A DNA stretch of 64,000 nt from Serpula lacrymans var. lacrymans S7.9 (taxonomy: Eukaryota > Basidiomycota > Agaricomycetes > Boletales > Serpulaceae): the NCBI RefSeq assembly GCF_000218685.1, contig NW_006763296.1, positions 1,880,907-1,944,906 on the forward strand. The letters run 5' to 3'. The notes under the pieces are model-generated. The model worked only from the letters and a program-made list of their open reading frames with translations. It ran no database searches and was not told the DNA's origin. A program made the position numbers and the translations under genes. This document shows positions 1 through 12,002 of the stretch, piece by piece (position 1 is the first letter of the stretch; the number at the start of each line of letters is the position of its first letter).

Positions 1-993
1 AGCAAACAAAAGCTCACATGCGCCGTAATAAAGAGTGTTGGCATAGTATTATCGCGCAGGTCCTCCTGCTAGAGTGGGGTCTTTCAGTAAAGAACGACAT
101 GATCAAGTTTGCGTGGTATGATCTTCTCGCAGGAGATGGGCAGCGCGCGATAGAGTGGATCGACTGTATATCGCATGGATATATTGCTGTTCTTCACACA
201 GTGTTGATCGCATCGATGTCGTAGCTTTGCACCGTATAACCTACTGCATCTAAAGCGAAACGTTGTACAGGATCAGTCCAGCCGACTTTATGTTCCTTGT
301 AATTTATTGAAGGTGTTTGATCACCGACAGCGACGTGAACTTGAAAGAGTTTCCTAACAGGAGCGGTGAACGAGTGGTGAATGCGTCACGGATGATTGTG
401 GAGAGCTTCTTGAATATATTGCCGGTGTGTACGGAAAATATCATTTTTTCCCAAAAGCGAATGAAGAGTAAATACCAAGGGGGGCGAGGGGGGGGGAAAT
501 ATTTGTGGAGTTGTGAGGTTTCCATTCACTTGAAATGTAAACTGGGGGGATGGAGATAAACGACGTGGCCGATTCAACTCGAAGAGCAAATGATTACCTT
601 AGAATTCAAGAACATGAAACGCCCATGGACCAAACGCGCACACCAAGATTATCATGATACCTACATAATGTTTATTGGGTTGATGTAGGGGCGGGATCTT
701 TATGTGGATATTGTGGGCCCTTGACGAAGATAGCTCAGGACAATAGTAATGGTACAGAAGGTAGCGAAGGTCCAGTGGTACAGCGAGGTGATTGTACAGC
801 GCATAGTATTGTGTGTGGACAAGTAGACCCCCACAAGGGCCACGGGGAAAGCTTGAAGATCTGCATCATAGTACTGTTGATGCCAACTGTCTTCACGATG
901 CAAGTAAGTCAACCGCTGGCATTATACTGCATTAGAATTGAATATGGAAGCTTCCTAGGAACAGGCCGCCTAAAATAGTTTGTCAACTTTATG
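1..993. other. no recognised gene
   Basis: Only short open frames (at most 85 codons) with no family resemblance are seen here. A G-rich stretch lies at about 480-497, with two long G runs split by a short spacer, and another run of six G lies near 543-548. This may be 3' flank of the gene that ends at 994 on the minus strand. Confidence 0.5.
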
Positions 994-3514
994 CTAAATA
1001 TTATCCTTGGCTAACTGCATGAGCACCCCCCCTTCAATACTGGTCTCCCAAAGCTCCACTTTGGCTCGCTCGACCTCCGCGACAAGCTGCCTTCGACGCT
1101 CCCTTGCGCGACGGATAGTGTCTTCCTTATTGCCGACGTTCCTCGGGGCTGCGCGACCAGGCCCAACGGAAGTGCGCTTCTGGGTCAATGGCACCTGCGC
1201 TTGGGAATTTCGACCGAACGAACTATGCAAAGGTTGCGGATGGTTAGGCTGATAAGTAGACAAAACTGGACAATATGGCATGGGTGTAGCACTAGACGGT
1301 GTGGATGTCGCCGCAAATTGCAGTAATGTAGTTGCAGCAGTGAGAGGATCTGTTCGCACCAAAACCGATACGAAATCAACATTACAAACACGACAATGAC
1401 GACTGTTCTCAGACATACCTTGTTCACCGTTATATACACCAGGTTCCGCAAGTGAATCATCTCTGCTGGGCGTCGGAGGATCGGCGAGAGAGCTGATAGA
1501 TGCCAGCGGGGAGAATGCAAGGTCCGGTGTGGGAGATGTAGCACTGGATGAAGTAGACATCGACTGCCGTGAATGCAATTGTGAAAGCTGGCTGCTTTCA
1601 TGAATGGAGATGGCTAATAAGGTCGGATCGATGTCATGATCTTGAATCGAAGGCGCATCACAGATAGGAACCTCTGCAGATATACCCGAGGCTGTACCCG
1701 TAGCAGGATGTGAAGACGATTCCATCTGTGAATCTAAGTTCGTATGTTGCAGAAGAGATTGGGACTGAAACGATTCTAATGCAGCGGCTGCCTCCGGCAA
1801 ATCCGATTTGGTCAGATCCAACGCTTCAACTCCGTTGTTCATAGTACTCCTTTCAACAGGAACAGTCGTTCCTTGTTCAGTTGTTTCCGGGGGAGGCGGG
1901 TATGCCTGCAGCATAGTCAACCACCTTTCAAATGCAGGTTGATCAAAACCCGGTGTCGAAGATCCTGGAATAGGTGTTGTACACCCCTCACTTGAACCTG
2001 AAGGAGTACTGGAACCCGACGCGCGACTGGTATTCTCTGCGACTCCCGTCTGTGATCCAGATATTAATGACGCTATAAGCTGGTCAAAGGGGGTCGACGG
2101 CTGTTGCGTCCCGGAGTTTGTCGCGTTGTTAGTGGCCTCGGTTAACAATGACTTCCCGCCTCCCTCGGTCTGATCTATCGATGTAACTGCTTGTTCCTGC
2201 TTCCCCATCATCTCTAATAAACCCTTTGTCCCTTCATCTGACCCATCCATAGCCACTGACGGTCCTTTACCCCCCAATACCGTCTGCTCTTCCTCCCTCC
2301 TTCCTGACTTTAGCTGCTGAAAATAACTTTTCAGAGCAGCGTTCTGTGCTGCACCCTTTATCAGCGTGATTAGTTGGGTGAGAAGCTGCCGACCACGCTC
2401 ACGCTCCCAGTTCGCACGATATGCAGCTGGACCTTCACCTGATTGGGAATGGATAGGGGACATCCCAATCAGCGGCGCCCGCGGGTACATTCGATAATTT
2501 GCGCCTTTTCAACAAAGATGGCCCATCGTTGGAACTTCTGTACAGGAATGGATAATACGATGGATAGTAAGCTGTTGGGTAATAATATGCTGGTGGTGGT
2601 GGTGGCGGAGGGGGTGGTGGTGGAAGAGCGGTCCCGGGGGCTACAAGCTTGATTAAGGATTCTAATACCGGGAATATATTTTTTTGCCTCATTAGAGATG
2701 CGATGATATCATCACTGCTTGGCGTAGGCAGCTGGGCGGGATCAACAACAGGTACACGAGGTTTTTTGCCTAAAGGAGGCGGATTCAACTCGTCTTCAAC
2801 GACGATTGGATTCGATGGGGTAGAGCCTCGGGAAGGGCGATGAACGGAGAGGTTTGCAGGACGAATACCGCCAACTAGACCCGCAACGCCAAGCAAGGCT
2901 TGCTGGTTCCGCAGAAAATTTTGTGGAGGAGGGCCATTAGGATTAGGTAGTACAATAGGGGGTGGTGGAGGTCTGGGGGTGGATGATTTTTCTCTGGCTC
3001 GTTTCCTCTTCTGAGTAGCCGTCGATGGCAACGATAGATGGGTCTGGAGAGAAGAAGACGTTTGCAATGATGGAGAAGATGAGCTCGGGATCACAAGGGC
3101 TGGCTGGGAGTTACTGGAACGATAGTATTGCATATTACCAGACCAGGATGATTGCGGAGCATAGACATTTGAATAAGTTTGTGTTTGAGGAGGCACGCGA
3201 GGTTGTATGTTGGCCAAACCCTGGCGATGCGACTGAGAAAGCTCTGGAGTGCTTGAACCATTCAATGGTAAAGCTGGTACATTGACTGGAAGTTCAGAAC
3301 AGGACATATGGGAACCAGGAAGTGCAATGGTCCCCACATTTTTTTGGGTATTCCCCATGCATATGCTACTCGCATTTCCTTCATATCCCACTGGTGCTCC
3401 AGTGCACCCTGGTAGAGCAAGGCGTAAGGGTGACCTACCTCTGGCTGGGGAGGGAGGAGGCGACCCAAACAGAGAATCTTGGTCGTCCTCGCTAATATTA
3501 GCAAGTCCCTCCAT
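994..3514 (-). CDS. unrecognised Pro/Ser-rich protein, interrupted by a frame change
   Basis: Two long overlapping open frames on the minus strand make up this gene. The first (3514 down to about 2437) starts MEGLANISEDDQDSLFGSPP and is rich in Pro, Ser and Gln. It carries a run of about a dozen prolines near residue 300, a Tyr/Pro segment, a basic KRRK and the end DWDVPYPFP. The second (about 2490 down to 994) carries GEGPAAYRANWERERG, a helical stretch, a long Ser/Thr/Pro region, a CRVC pair and a charged helical C-terminus ending AKDNI. Both halves look like one protein of about 840 residues, but they are offset by one base near 2440-2490 and no good intron joins them. A nuclear regulatory protein is a guess from composition only. 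Function unknown. Confidence 0.65.
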
Positions 3515-4721
3515 TATCGATTATCTGAGGAGATGAGAACAAGTTCTAAAACGCTTTTTGACTGGCAAAACATGCTGCAAAAGGCTGCTGCCAAGCACAA
3601 CCAAATAGTCCTACGGAGACTGCCGACGACTTTAATTACTAAATTTTCAGTTGTGACCTAACCGAGGAATTTGCATCCGCGATCAAGTCCACGATATGCT
3701 TTCTTTCTTTCGAACTGTGAGGAAACCGAATTCTATGGGCCTTTCCCCCATGTTCCTGCGACAGAGATATTTGAGTCTGTAAGCTTTGGAAAGCTTCAAC
3801 TGAGTCATTAGGCAGATCCATCATGATCAAAGAGCTCGTTGACCACTCGTAAGCTTTCAATTGTTTCCATGGGGTTGCCTCAGTACGCTTTCTGTTATTA
3901 AGCCTGTGTCATTGGGCTGACTCTAAAAACCTCAGCGATATATGAAGCCGTAGGCATCCCTTTGCACATAGTCCCATTCACCGTCCGCGGAGAGAAAAAA
4001 CCAGCTCTTGTGGCATAATCTAGAACAAAAGAAGCGCTCTCGATACTCGATGCAGCCTATCTTCAGCTGAGTATGCTGATCGAACGAATGATGTTATGAG
4101 CTTCGAAACACTTATTTTAGGTTAGCACCAAATGTTGACAGAATACGCAAAAGCGCTCAACAAGGTCTGGACCTTCGAGTTTCCAGTTGGATGTACGCTT
4201 GATGCCGAAACTGTCAATAAACGGGACCTTTTTGCCTGTCATTCGTTGGGGTCATCCAAGGCGTCTGGCTGCCAAGAGTCTAGAGCAGACTTCACCTGCC
4301 AACCCCTAATATTGCCCATGCACCGCTTCTCCTGTAACTTTCATTAGTTTTGGTATCGAGGGCATAGGTGCCATGTCTGGGCAGAGTGAATAACCGACTT
4401 CTCGAAAGTGCATCAAACATTACCGCATTTGTATGCCTTCCTTGCGAACATTGGATGAAGATTCCCTTATGGCGAGCAAGCTATCTCCCTGTGGCAATTT
4501 ATTATGCTCACGATTTGGCGTTCTTTCACAGCCTGAGTGAAGTCTAGATGGTCTAGATGTTGATGGAGTCCATGACTCAAAGCTGCGGGGTAATGCACCC
4601 AGATTAAATATCTGGTGGTAAGAACCGGGGATGCGAGCGTTCCAGACATTGGAGCTATCTTGAACGTTGCTTAAGTTTTGCCCTAAATCATCCCGTCACA
4701 ATTTCTCAACAGCTATCTCCC
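3515..4721. other. no recognised gene
   Basis: The stretch holds only short open frames. A minus-strand frame at 3639-3860 (73 codons) and another at 4467-4649 look like coding debris at most. Neither shows a domain, and I could not link them into a spliced gene. Confidence 0.4.
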
Positions 4722-5527
4722 ATGCTGACGTCTCTTGGTGAATCATTGGCACTGAGACAGCTGTCTGCAGAGCATGTGAAAGAAACAGATGACTACAGAA
4801 AGCTATCGCTAAACATTGTGAGTTGATCACTTGCTCATTAGCTGTCCGCTGCGTAACCACGCGTCGTCCAACAGCTGGTTGCCTTTCTCGCGTTCGTTGT
4901 CACCAACAGTTACTGTCGTCTCGCAGTATTGTCTAACACAGTCTAACATTAGCCTTCATTCGATATCCGGCTCGCATGTGCTGTCAGGGCTTACTCTTGC
5001 TCTCGTCTTATACACGGTCAGCCTACACATGGCATGCAGGAACCTCACTGGCGCTTGCGAGGTATCTCGGTTCTTCTTTACTGAGAATAATAGTTCTTAT
5101 CGAGCTTTAACAGCAACTTGACCCGCACATATTCTCGTTCCTCAACGCCATTCCGGGTTTGGGAATTTCAGTCATAACGTGTATTGAATTATTTCGTGTG
5201 ATGAGCTCTCCCACAGCCGCAGTATTTGTGATATTGGCCTGCTTTGTACCACCGTTGACTCTGGTTGCTCACCGCTTCTGTGCTGGAGCAAGGCAAAATA
5301 ACGCGGGCCCACGTTCACTCACTACCGACATGGAAGTCGGTATGAGAAGTAGTACGTGCAGCGATCGGATGAGCGTTAACATTCCAAAACAAGTGAGTTT
5401 AAAAGTACTGTCATTTCGACCGATAAATTGTTTTGCTCATCGATGGTACGCAAAGAAACCATCGGGTTCTTAGAGACTCAACCTTTTATTTGCGATCTTC
5501 AAAGTCATGTCAACGGTGTGTTACTAG
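4722..5527 (+). CDS. possible small multi-pass membrane protein
   Basis: This is a spliced reading with weak support. It starts MLTSLGESLALRQLSAEH. Introns are proposed at about 4818 (GTGAGT donor), within 4900-5000, at 5061-5112 (ending TTAACAG) and at 5392-5473 (GTGAGT to TTCTTAG). The joined frame gives about 210 residues with hydrophobic segments LVAFLAFVV, LTLALVLYTVSL, HIFSFLNAIPGLGISVI and TAAVFVILACFVPPLTLVA. A polar Ser/Arg tail and a short last exon ending STVCY follow. The agreement of splice sites with hydrophobic segments is the only evidence. No family was recognised, and it could be a decayed gene. Confidence 0.35.
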
Positions 5528-6024
5528 TACGTTTCAACCCTGATAGTGAGCTAGTGTATGACACTGAACCAGATTATCTTCCCTTCTAGTTTAAATGTAT
5601 ATTCTTGTTTAGTAGCAGTAGGGACGTCTGGTGCAGAAGATCGAGGCAGTGCATGTTTGTTTATGGATGACGTTTCTTCTGATATTGTATGTCAAGAGAA
5701 TCTGAGTGCTCGCATATTCAATGCAACGCGATTTGATATGGGAGGGACGTGATCGATACATGCACGGGCCACGAGGTTGAAGCTGAGACGAGTTCAAAGG
5801 CGTTCATAACTCAGCCTCATTCGCCACCTATTCTTTGAAAGATTCATGCTTATTCATGCTTAAGGAACACTGGTGAGCATCCTCCTCTTAAGTTATCAGA
5901 TGCGATATAGAGTCAAATTTTAGGATAACAGAATATAATGTACAACAGGGTAAAATAGGAAAATACCTTCCGAACATCGAGTAGTATGAAGCAAAATAAT
6001 ATCCAAGCACCAATCCTCCCAGAA
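5528..6024. other. intergenic, no recognised gene
   Basis: An open frame at 5558-5752 has no recognisable feature and could be an unlinked last exon of the preceding membrane protein. A 10-base direct repeat (ATTCATGCTT twice) lies at 5842-5861. The rest is AT-rich 3' flank of the RhoGEF gene. Confidence 0.45.
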
Positions 6025-9000
6025 TCACATATCCCATTCATCCCATATACCACCTACGTTTGCAACTGCATTTGCTGTTGAAGGCGCTTGTAAAGAATTG
6101 AATTCGGTCGTCTCCACAAGCTCTAGAATCTTATCACTTATCCCTTCTTTGTCGTTCTTCTCTCCTTTCATACCCACAAGCAGGTTATCATCCGTCCTAT
6201 CCTCGCTAAGGCTATTGTGCTGCAACAGTCTTATATCACTTCCCTCGATCACTTGCACAAGTCGTCCCTTTGATATATTCCGAACTTCGATAAAGTCAGA
6301 GGAAAACAAGAGAACATGATCCCCGCGTTGAGCAAACGTAGTTACACTGGTCTCCCAGCGGACGAAGCCACTTGAACGACAAGGTACTCCGTGTTTGGTG
6401 ATATAACAACCCATCGCTAATGGAGAAACACTATCAGAAGCTATACTCGGCCATACTATAAGTACGTACTGTCATAGATTACTAGCAATTCCGAGGCCCC
6501 AGATCGCACGAGACCCAGAGGCTTTGCGGCTTCACAGCGGCTCTTCAAATCTGTCATGGCCTTGCTATTGTGAGCATCGCTAAAATCAGGTACTAAAACG
6601 ATCCCCGACTTCGTTGGGCTAAGATAAAAGATGTTCAGATGACAACGACATGAGAACTACGAATACACACACCTTGTAGAATTAACTATGATGATACCCT
6701 TTTCCGTACTGATGGCTACCATTTTTGTCAGTGGAGTGACATTGTATGCATCTTTTGGGACATATAGGGGCTGATAGCATGGCTTTTAGTAATATGATCT
6801 CACGTAAAATAGGATCACATACTCCACCAAAGGGTCGAAAAGACAGCGAGCCATTGTCATTGGCCCGCCGGGGCGCTGCAGACAAAGTTCCCGGGTTGAT
6901 AGCCTCTTCGATGTGCACAGTGACTTGTAAAAATGTTTTAACAGCGTATATAACTGATTCCAAGATTCCAATCATCACTTCGGTTGTAGAGGTACTCCCT
7001 TAACAAGACGACTTACTAGTTGTACGTGTCCCGAGACGTCCAGCCTTGCAGAACAACACGTTGCCGTCATGACCAGCAATCTTCTCCAGCGATGCATCTA
7101 GACTACCCGGCGGAGTTTGCTTCAATGCGACCCGCACCAGAAGATCGAGAGAATATGCGACTAGGTATGTATCGTGGTGGACGACCAATTTATTATATTC
7201 CTGCAGAGCAATTAATGCTGATGGACTGGTGAGCGAAAGGACTTTGCGATATCCTGTTGAGAGATGGTCAAATGGGGAGACAGGGCACTTTGACGAGCTA
7301 AACATACCGCCTTCTCCCCTTGGACCAACGTAAATCCCGGTTGCGCATCCCACAGCCAAAAATGACCTACCGCCACTGGCCACTATCGAATGCGACTTGA
7401 TAAATAGGGACACTGTCGTCAGAGGACCACTCACCAAAAGAAACTGCACTGGTCACTGCCCCAGTGACTTTAGTACCAGTCAAAAAAGTGCGACCTCCTA
7501 TCGAGCGAAAGAATCCATCGTCCAGGGGCTGAGGTGCAAACCACTGCACGCGCAAGCTGCATTAGTCGAGAGGTATAGCTTACCATGCGTGGAGTCTCAC
7601 CTTATTTCCATCCCGTCTTGCGTTATGCACTCCCATGGCGTCCACCATTGCGTCCCGCCATTTCTTTCTCACAGCCTCACTCACTGCGTAGAGTGTATAT
7701 CTCCGACTCCCTTTCGATGCTGCATGGAACACCGTAAATGGATAAACGGGTTTTGATTGTGCACGGAAACTATCTAGGAGCCCGCCTTCTTCTGAACGTT
7801 CTTTGCGATTCTCTAGTGGTGCGTCGAATGAACCTAACCGGAGGAATTCAAGTGGGAGAGGCTATTTTTTGGTCGTCGTGAGCTGCTTGTGTAGTAATAG
7901 AATGTACTCACTCGTGACACCACGTATCGCTTTGTCATGCTTCCCACTTTCTTTTCTTGCAGTAAAAGCACTGAAACAAACAGCCGTCAAAGAGCCCACA
8001 TGACGGATATTGAACACTCGCTCACGATAATTATCAAACAACACAACTAGGAGGTCATTCCATCCATGCCAGTCCATTTCCGACTTTGAGCGGCGAGCTA
8101 GAGGGCCCGAGTAGACCAGCGATCGACTTTCGTCGTACCGATCTATATCCTGCAATTACATCAGCCATTGACCTCTCGAAGGGAAAAGGGTGCGAACTAT
8201 AATCTCCCCATTCATGTATACTAAGCTTTCGCAGATGTTCCAGAACTTGACTTTATTTTCCGCCGCAGCAATACCAGGCTGTGTGCTCTTAATAAAGTCA
8301 CTTAGGATAGACATGATTACCGGTAGATCTTCGAAATCAGGATGTTCTGTGTCTGTGAGTTTATGAATGTGCTCGAGCACTAGACTAAGGCGAGGAAGAC
8401 GTGTTACTGGCCGCGATAGAAATGTGATGAGGTCGCGCTTGCGGATCCGCGGGTCGTGTGAACACTGCTGGATGAACTCTTGGTATTTCTGGTTACTTTT
8501 AAGTTCTGCTCGGTGTCCCTCCTCGGCAAGGGGATAGTGCTTGATGTATGATTCATACTCATTCCGAAATTGGAATGAGGCTGTACAGAAGGAAATGACA
8601 TTAGCATCGAAGTGGTGGAGAATTAAATGCTGCATACTCTCAAGGATAATGTCTGTAACGCTTTGAACTAAGGGGTGCTGATCTCGCTGACGCGCAAAGA
8701 GAGAGCCGAGCATCCGTTGGTGATGCGATAGGATCTGGTCCAGGTTCCAGAATACTTCCCTAACAAATCCTTGAAGACGCTCTTGAGGTATCACAGGAGG
8801 TGATGCGCTTTGGAGCGGCTCAGTAAACACCTATAATTCAAATAAAGGGTCAGGATAAAAAATGTTAAGAAATCTAGTGTTACCTCTCTGACAAGTTCCA
8901 TGTCTGAAACATAGTCTCTTTCTGATTTGAATACCTCGAATAGAACAGACTGTCTTTCGACCTCGTGTTTGCCCAATGCTTCGCGCGCTTCTTCGGGAAC

Positions 9001-9777
9001 AAGACGATACCATTCTTCATCACTCTCAGCAAGTTCACCTGCTTGGAAATGACGGAGGCCTTCTTCTGATTGAAGACTGAGGCGAGGTGAACATTTTGAT
9101 AATAGTAGTAAGTGGGTATAACAATAACATACGTTACTTGCGAGAGCTCTTGTGATAGTTCATTCAATTTGACATCTGACTACAGAGTAGATGAATAACA
9201 GCCCTTAATGAGAAATGCACCAAATTTGTACATCATCAACCTGAGGTGGAAAGTATATCGAAGACGTCGAGCTGGGAGATGTCGGTGAATACGGAGGAAT
9301 AGAAGGCGGGCTATGGCCGACATCGGATTTGCTGGACCGGTGTCCTGGATACACATGATGGTCAGGATGTAAACTCTTTCTCTGCGATGCTGCACGATGA
9401 ATCTCAGGTTCTGGGAAAGCCATTGTTGCCATCGAAGGCTCATATGCGCTTATCGCCCGATGCAGGTTTGATGATCGTGGTGGTGAATCGATCACTCCCG
9501 CATATGGTTGTCTGGCTGTTGGAGTTTGTGCATCCCAAGGGTTTGCTAGATGCGAGCTTGAGCTCGAATTTCCTGAGTTCGAAGCATTGGCAGAATTTGA
9601 ATATGGAGTATATGGCCATGGGTTTGTATTGAGAGGCGGGCGCTCATCTGATGGAATGGCGACGTGAGGATGAGGTCTTTGTCGATGGCGATGTGAATTT
9701 GAGTGGCCGTTCATGTCCAAGTCTGCAAATGCGGACTCCCGATGCATTTGGTAATGACGAAACACGGCGCTTATCAT
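6025..9777 (-). CDS. Rho1 guanine-nucleotide exchange factor (DH-PH-CNH, Rom2/Tus1 type)
   Basis: This protein would load GTP onto Rho1 at the plasma membrane in the cell-wall integrity pathway. Splicing about a dozen exons gives roughly 1000 residues. Residues 1-180 form a His/Pro/Ser-rich N-terminus. The lead-in GLRHFQAGELAESDEEWYRL precedes the DH domain, which begins at SVLFEVFKSERDYVSDMELV and runs to NKVKFWNICESLVYM. The PH domain contains YSGPLARRSKSEMDWHGWND and then PLPLEFLRLGSFDAP and YPFTVFHAASKGSRRYTLYA. A CNH (citron) domain follows, from FLTGTKVTGAVTSAVSF to FVRWETSVTTFAQRGDHVLL. The C-terminus ends GGIWDEWDM. No DEP domain is visible before DH. The start at 9777 is the first Met of the first exon. 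The family call is firm, but orthology to Rom2 versus Tus1 is not settled. Confidence 0.93.
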
Positions 9778-9997
9778 CGGCGCTTACGTGTTATCGCATC
9801 CGTTATCTCGCGCTGCATTGTAATCTAAACCGCAATACCGTTGAATACGCTTAGGTCTGCAAGTTCATAATTTATCTGTCATATTCCAATTCTACACTAA
9901 AAAAATTATCTATCATAGACACAAGGTGATATGAAAATCCTTGCCACTGATCAATAGCCCACATCATAACCAGCTCAGCCCGTCGTCTGCCCAGTTT

Positions 9998-11492
9998 TCA
10001 CAGTTCGTCGGCAACTTCTGTTGTGAAAACAAGACACGCGCCGTCGTCGCCAGCACTAACAACAACAGATCCTTCTAACCCCAAAGCAGCCCCCAACACG
10101 GGTCCATGATGGCCACCATGTTCTTTGACTAGTGTCCCAGTCCGCGCATCCCAGGTGCGCAAAGTGCTGTCAGCAGACCCTGATACAACGAGGTAACTTT
10201 TAGGTGAGGGATGGGCTAATAAAGACGTGACCGAATCCTGTCGTCATCAAGTACATCAGAAAGCGAATTAATATTAATTTTATGACAAAAGATGAGGCTA
10301 ACCTGGTGATCCAGGGTAGCACGTAGTCTCATGGTTGAGAGATCCCATATACATGCTTTACCGTCAGTGCCGCCAGTGACTACCACTCCTGGGCCGCTAC
10401 CTACTCCAGTCAGATCGACGAATTGTACGGCCTCGATACTCTCTCCTTCAGAGTGACCACCCAGAGCACCGACAACTTCGCCCTTGCTGAGACTCACTAC
10501 CCTGACACTACCTGTTGTACCTCCTACAACTGCAAGAGTCGACGACTGATTGACCGCAAGAGAAGTGATACCTTCAGTATCAAATCGCGCGTCTTCCGGC
10601 GTGAGCTTGAATATTGGAGTAGGTGATCGAGGATCCCAGAAGATTAAAGTTCCATCTGCGCAAGCAGTCACAATGCGTTTTCCTGTAAAACCATGTTAAA
10701 ATACATGTCGCATGGGTATGAAGTGAAGGAGTACCGTCTGGAGTAAACTCGCCGCATTGTACTGCTCCCGTGTGTCCCGCGAATACTTGCATGGTATTTC
10801 CGGAGGGCACTAACAGAAGCATGGTTCAGCATAGTACACGTACCAAATTCAACACTTACACTGCCAGAGCCATACCGTAGTATCGTTTGATCCTGCGAGT
10901 AGTACGGCGCCCCTAGGATGCCATCGTATCCACTTTCCGGGATTATTCGTAAGAAACATAATGAAGAAACTCCGAGATAACTTACCATGACTTCATCCGG
11001 ACCTTGCAGTTCTGTCAAGAACTCCCAGAGCCTGTAGTTTTCCCTACCGACCCTTCTCCAGATCCTAACTCTCCCGTCCATGCCACCCGTGGCAACCATC
11101 TCGCCGTCCGCACTGAACGCAGTGCTGGTTACGCTATCCGTGTGTCCCGTTAATTTCACGAACACTTCCCCATCAGTGATATCCCATATGTATCCCACAT
11201 CGTCTTCCCCCCCAGATGCCGCGAGAGGTTCGGTAGGATGGCAAGATACAGCAAAGACAGATCCATTGTGATTTGGAAAGTGCTGCACGGAGTTGTCTTT
11301 TACTTCCACATTATCAGAGGATCGCAGGTCTCCAAGCCCATCAGCTCCCTCATCTTCCTCGTCCTCCTCGTCCATCGGATGATCGCCATCATCTGGGACT
11401 TCTGCTAAAACATCCCCAGAATCGATGAAGAGCTCATTAGCCTCGTCTTCGTCGATGTAATCGCCATCATCGTCTACACGTTGGGAGACCAT
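9998..11492 (-). CDS. WD40 ribosome-assembly protein, Sqt1/AAMP family
   Basis: Yeast Sqt1 is a dedicated chaperone of ribosomal protein uL16 (Rpl10), and AAMP is the animal relative. The N-terminus (residues 1-65) is very acidic (DEEDEEDEG). It is followed by WD40 blades such as HNGSVFAVSCHPTEPLAASG, GYIWDITDGEVFVKLTGHTD and VRIWRRVGRENYRLWEF, and further blades reach STLRTWDARTGTLVKEHGGH. Four introns are clear, for example donors at GTAAGTTATC and GTAAGTGTTG. They join LQGPDEVM to WIRWHPRGAVLLAGSNDTTV and then to LPSGNTMQVFAGHTGAV. The protein ends TEVADEL with a stop at 9998-10000, for about 410 residues, which fits the family. It is divergent from the PDI gene across about 510 bp. Confidence 0.93.
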
Positions 11493-12002
11493 GCTTGTAT
11501 GTTTTTAGGTGTCGTGAGTTAGTCTCCAATAGCAGACCTAATACGTGTATATATGACAGTCGATATAATACCTTGTATAGTCGTGAGTGTCTCTTGTGTA
11601 AAAATTGTGGTCCGTAGACCTGCTAATTTGTATGTGTTGCTGAGCAATCGCTGAGTAACCTGCTGACAATATCCAGGAAAGCGGCTGCTTATTTATTTAC
11701 ATCCAGGTCCTCAGGCTGTCCATTCGACAGAAAAATATACCTGTCTATAGTCATAACACATTAACGTTGCATCAACACTCACAGTTCTAAAGGTTCAGCA
11801 TACGACTTGCACGCAAAATAATCATTAATTACTTTCTAGGCTGTAAGAATATGGCAGAATAAAACGTAACAAGGCTTTGCAATGTGCACTGCAAGGCTCG
11901 GGATGGTGCGCTGACTAATCATCGCATTTGGCACCGCGGGTTGCTGAATAGCAGTTGGAACAGCTCCACGTCATTCAAAACCTTTCTTTCCTTTTGTCCA
12001 CC
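11493..12002. promoter_or_regulatory. shared upstream region of SQT1-like and PDI genes
   Basis: This divergent intergenic stretch of about 510 bp has no open frame of interest. CCACGTCA at 11966-11973 (TGACGTGG on the minus strand) lies 30 bases before the PDI start. It equals the core of the known unfolded-protein-response element recognised by Hac1/XBP1-type bZIP factors. Whether it acts here is inference. Confidence 0.5.

Noticed and set aside
480..497. G-run as a telomere or G-quadruplex element
   Set aside because: Only two long runs with a tiny spacer and no repeat period. It is not telomeric sequence, and any structure is speculative.
2585..2635. GGT/GGTGGC microsatellite as a separate repeat locus
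   Set aside because: It is the coding sequence of the poly-proline run of the 994-3514 gene read on the other strand.
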